A DNA stretch of 30,953 nt from Pyrolobus sp964613695. GTDB lineage: Archaea; Thermoproteota; Thermoprotei_A; Sulfolobales; Pyrodictiaceae. Location: contig CAZTIR010000012.1 in NCBI GenBank assembly GCA_964613695.1, forward strand, positions 1 through 30,953. Reading direction: 5' to 3'. Below the pieces are notes generated by a model. It made no database searches. It had not been told where the DNA came from and saw only the letters and a list, made by a program, of their open reading frames with translations. Positions within the stretch are counted from its first letter, which is position 1. Each line of letters starts with the position of its first letter. Position numbers and translations under genes: made by a program. Below are positions 29,454 to 30,953 of the stretch, piece by piece.

Positions 29454-30434
29454 ATGAGGCTCGTAGGCTGCAAGCCCCGAGTCAGTGATACCCTACTCCG
29501 CCTGGTTGGCTGCACCCCCGCGGTATGGCTATCAAGGCTTGTTGAGGGAGGCGCCCGCATACTCGTGAAGCTCGAGTATTTCAACCCGACGGGGAGCCAT
29601 AAGGATAGGATAGCCCTCTATATGCTGAGAGACGCGCTCGAGAGGGGCCTTATCGAGCCTGGCGGCGTCGTGGTTGAGGCGAGCAGTGGTAACACGGGAG
29701 TCTCGGTAGCGTGGGCAGCCAGGCTCCTAGGCCTAAAAGCCGTGATAGTGGTGCCACGCTCGACAAGCAGCATCAAGGTTGGATTGCTGCGTGCGCTGGG
29801 AGCCGAGGTGAGGATGGTAGACAGGGCTAACATGGACGAGATGGTGGAGGAGGCTATGAGGGTTGCAGAAGAGCTGGGCGGCTACTACCTAGGCCAGTTC
29901 AGCAACCCCGCCAATCCACGAGCACACTACGAGACCACGGGCCCCGAGCTCCTCGAGCAAGCGGGCGGCAGGATAGACGCGTTCGTGATGGGCGTTGGGA
30001 CGGGCGGGACGATAACAGGGGTTGGGCGCTTCCTCCGCGAGAGGCTCGGAGGCAGGGTTAGGATCGTGGCCGTTGTCCCGAGAGGCTCGCCGATAGCGGG
30101 TGGGCCCGGCGGCGACAAGGCTGATAGGATAGAGGGCCTCGCGGGCGATTACAAGAAGCCAGCTAACCTAGACCTAGGCCTCGTCGACGAAATAGTAGAG
30201 GTTGGTGCGGAGGAGGCTGAGAGGATGGCTCTCAGGCTTGCACGGGAGGAGGGGGTGCTAGCAGGCCCGTCGACCGGCGCAGCCCTCGCGGTGGCGTTGA
30301 GGGTGGCGAAGGAACTGGGCGGCGATGCAGTGGTTGCGACGATAGCGGCTGATAGCATACAACGCTATCCCTGGCTACTCGAACGAGTAGAGGAGACAAG
30401 CAAACCACGTAACGAAACGTTAAAACAGCCCTAA
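29454..30434 (+). CDS. Cysteine synthase / O-phosphoserine sulfhydrylase family (PLP)
   Basis: Fold-type II PLP enzyme that makes cysteine from an activated serine and sulfide, or cystathionine from serine and homocysteine. Features are LVGCTPAVWLSRL at the N-terminus, LEYFNPTGSHKDRIALYML (PLP lysine in SHKDR), EASSGNTGVSVAWAA (substrate loop), MGVGTGGTITGVGRFL (phosphate-binding glycine loop), and GVLAGPSTGAALAVAL. Length 326 is standard. ATG 29454 places the conserved LRLVGCTPAV at residue 15. The family covers cysteine synthase, cystathionine beta-synthase and O-phosphoserine sulfhydrylase, which sequence alone does not separate. With the trans-sulfuration enzyme at 2294 it suggests active sulfur amino acid metabolism. 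Confidence 0.9.
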   Translation: MRLVGCKPRVSDTLLRLVGCTPAVWLSRLVEGGARILVKLEYFNPTGSHKDRIALYMLRDALERGLIEPGGVVVEASSGNTGVSVAWAARLLGLKAVIVVPRSTSSIKVGLLRALGAEVRMVDRANMDEMVEEAMRVAEELGGYYLGQFSNPANPRAHYETTGPELLEQAGGRIDAFVMGVGTGGTITGVGRFLRERLGGRVRIVAVVPRGSPIAGGPGGDKADRIEGLAGDYKKPANLDLGLVDEIVEVGAEEAERMALRLAREEGVLAGPSTGAALAVALRVAKELGGDAVVATIAADSIQRYPWLLERVEETSKPRNETLKQP

Positions 30435-30455
30435 GTGTAACCAGGTTTTAACGGT

Positions 30456-30573
30456 GCCGGGGTGCCCGAGCGGCCCAAGGGGGTGGGCTCGAGACCCTTT
30501 CCGGCTCTAGGTGGGTGAGAGACCCACTGCCCCGTCAAGGGGCGCGCGGGTTCGAATCCCGCCCCCGGCGCCA
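30456..30573 (+). tRNA. tRNA-Ser(CGA) with a 28-base intron
   Basis: Acceptor stem GCCGGGG (30456-30462) pairs with CCCCGGC (30563-30569), followed by discriminator G and encoded CCA. D-arm CCC/GGG; anticodon stem GTGGG (30483-30487) pairs with CCCAC (30523-30527); anticodon CGA is at 30490-30492. The long variable arm has CCCC/GGGG (30530-30533/30539-30542), and the T-arm is GCGGG-TTCGAAT-CCCGC. Long variable arm plus G73 identify serine. The anticodon loop is split after position 37 by 30494-30521. Mature length is 90 bases. Confidence 0.95.
30494..30521 (+). other. tRNA intron with bulge-helix-bulge
   Basis: At the canonical 37/38 position. CTCG (30488-30491) pairs with TGAG (30516-30519) as the central four-base helix. 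AGA bulges lie on each strand (30492-30494 and 30520-30522), and CCC (30495-30497) pairs with GGG (30513-30515). Cuts after the second bulge base give the mature tRNA. Confidence 0.9.
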
Positions 30574-30702
30574 CTCAATGACCTCCTCCGCTCCTACCGC
30601 GTAGCAAGCTACGCCTCCTTCGCTCTCCTCTACCCGCGTAGACTTCGTCAACCGTTCAGCCTAGAGCATTTCCTAGCCTCTCTTGCCGCTCGCGTAAACA
30701 CA

Positions 30703-30764
30703 CCTAATTAATACTCCGGCTAGTTAAACCATCTGAGTAAACGCCGTTTAAAACATTAATTAGG
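30703..30764. promoter_or_regulatory. AT-rich inverted repeats upstream of the last gene
   Basis: CCTAATTAAT (30703-30712) and ATTAATTAGG (30755-30764) form a perfect 10-base inverted repeat. Between them TAAACG-C-CGTTTA (30738-30750) is a 13-base palindrome that runs into the TATA-like GTTTAAAAC (30746-30754). The arrangement looks like operators around a promoter. It is the main content of the 240-base stretch between the tRNA and the last gene; nothing coding is supported there. Confidence 0.45.
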
Positions 30765-30813
30765 GAATATGCTACGAAGGTATAGTTAGAGTAGTGCCCC
30801 GAGGTGATAAATT

Positions 30814-30953
30814 ATGACCGGTTCTGGCCTAGCACGGTTGCTGCGCGCCATCCTACTAGTGAGACGGTTGTTCGGCCGCAGGAGCGGGAGGATCCCGGCT
30901 CGCGAGAAAGACTTCATCAGATACGTTCTCGAGGTCGGCGTGCCGAGTATAGA
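30814..30953 (+). CDS. 5' part of an unidentified gene, cut by the window end
   Basis: ATG 30814 opens a frame to the window edge (46 complete codons). The sequence starts MTGSGLARLLRAILL and continues with a basic segment (VRRLFGRRSGRIPAREKDF) and IRYVLEVGVPSI. A strong ribosome site GAGGTGAT lies at 30801-30808, five bases before the ATG, and a TATA-like GTTTAAAAC at 30746-30754 predicts a leader of about 38 bases, one of the few led transcripts here. The upstream inverted repeats suggest regulation. The family cannot be told from this fragment. Confidence 0.6.
   Translation, partial: MTGSGLARLLRAILLVRRLFGRRSGRIPAREKDFIRYVLEVGVPSI

Noticed and set aside
29285..29584. A 100-residue N-terminal extension of ATPase subunit K
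   Set aside because: It is antisense to the cysteine synthase start and crosses the TATA box and GGAGGG site that fit ATG 29284.
30511..30711. A 66-codon frame overlapping the tRNA
   Set aside because: It begins inside the tRNA intron, and its sequence is a translation of tRNA and spacer.

Overview
The window looks like a chromosome segment of a hyperthermophilic crenarchaeon, most likely a Pyrodictiaceae-type member of the Desulfurococcales (Pyrodictium/Hyperthermus/Pyrolobus group). This is inferred from gene content and style, not from a database match. The signs are: RNase P protein subunits in the archaeal COG1325-Rpp30-Pop5 order, an A-type ATPase K subunit, a tetraether-lipid synthase homologue, archaeal-type ProRS, C/D box sRNAs, a tRNA with a bulge-helix-bulge intron and encoded CCA, TATA boxes about 26 bases before starts, heavy AGG/AGA and ATA codon use, and many GTG and TTG starts. 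Ten Ns at 21224-21233 show a draft assembly. There are no transposons, CRISPR arrays or phage genes, and no gene-free stretch exceeds 300 bases.

Layout. 0.1-4.5 kb holds PRPP synthetase, homoserine kinase, a trans-sulfuration PLP enzyme and an ornithine cyclodeaminase/alanine dehydrogenase family enzyme. 4.5-9.7 kb holds a CDF transporter, an unrecognised membrane-anchored protein, cobalamin adenosyltransferase, a small palm-like protein, the tetraether-lipid synthase homologue and a sugar nucleotidyltransferase with an apparent CTG start. 9.7-13.7 kb holds a C/D box sRNA, a TatD-like hydrolase, an RNA m5C methyltransferase, DAHP synthase and a two-helix membrane protein. 13.7-16.5 kb (minus strand) holds the RNase P/COG1325 operon followed by a C/D box sRNA and then a K+ channel. 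16.5-23.1 kb holds an amidohydrolase, a zinc-ribbon protein, a HemK-type methyltransferase, an Sm-like protein, a CLC channel, a PAPS-reductase-like protein broken by the assembly gap and an EamA transporter. 23.3-28.8 kb holds a Nudix protein and, on the minus strand, a tight four-gene operon: ProRS, an amidohydrolase-fold protein without metal ligands, an EPSP-synthase-fold protein without catalytic residues, and a Thg1-like polymerase with intact catalytic residues. 28.9-30.9 kb holds ATPase subunit K, cysteine synthase, intron-containing tRNA-Ser(CGA) and the start of an unidentified gene.

The best candidate for an undescribed system is the ProRS / pseudo-amidohydrolase / pseudo-EPSP-synthase / Thg1-like operon. 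Two neighbouring enzyme-fold proteins keep their folds but appear to have lost their active sites, and both sit between two tRNA-handling enzymes. Other strong points are a Pop5 subunit with an N-terminal membrane helix, two C/D sRNAs, and very tight convergent gene packing: eight of nine convergent pairs overlap, four of them by exactly the palindrome CTAG.
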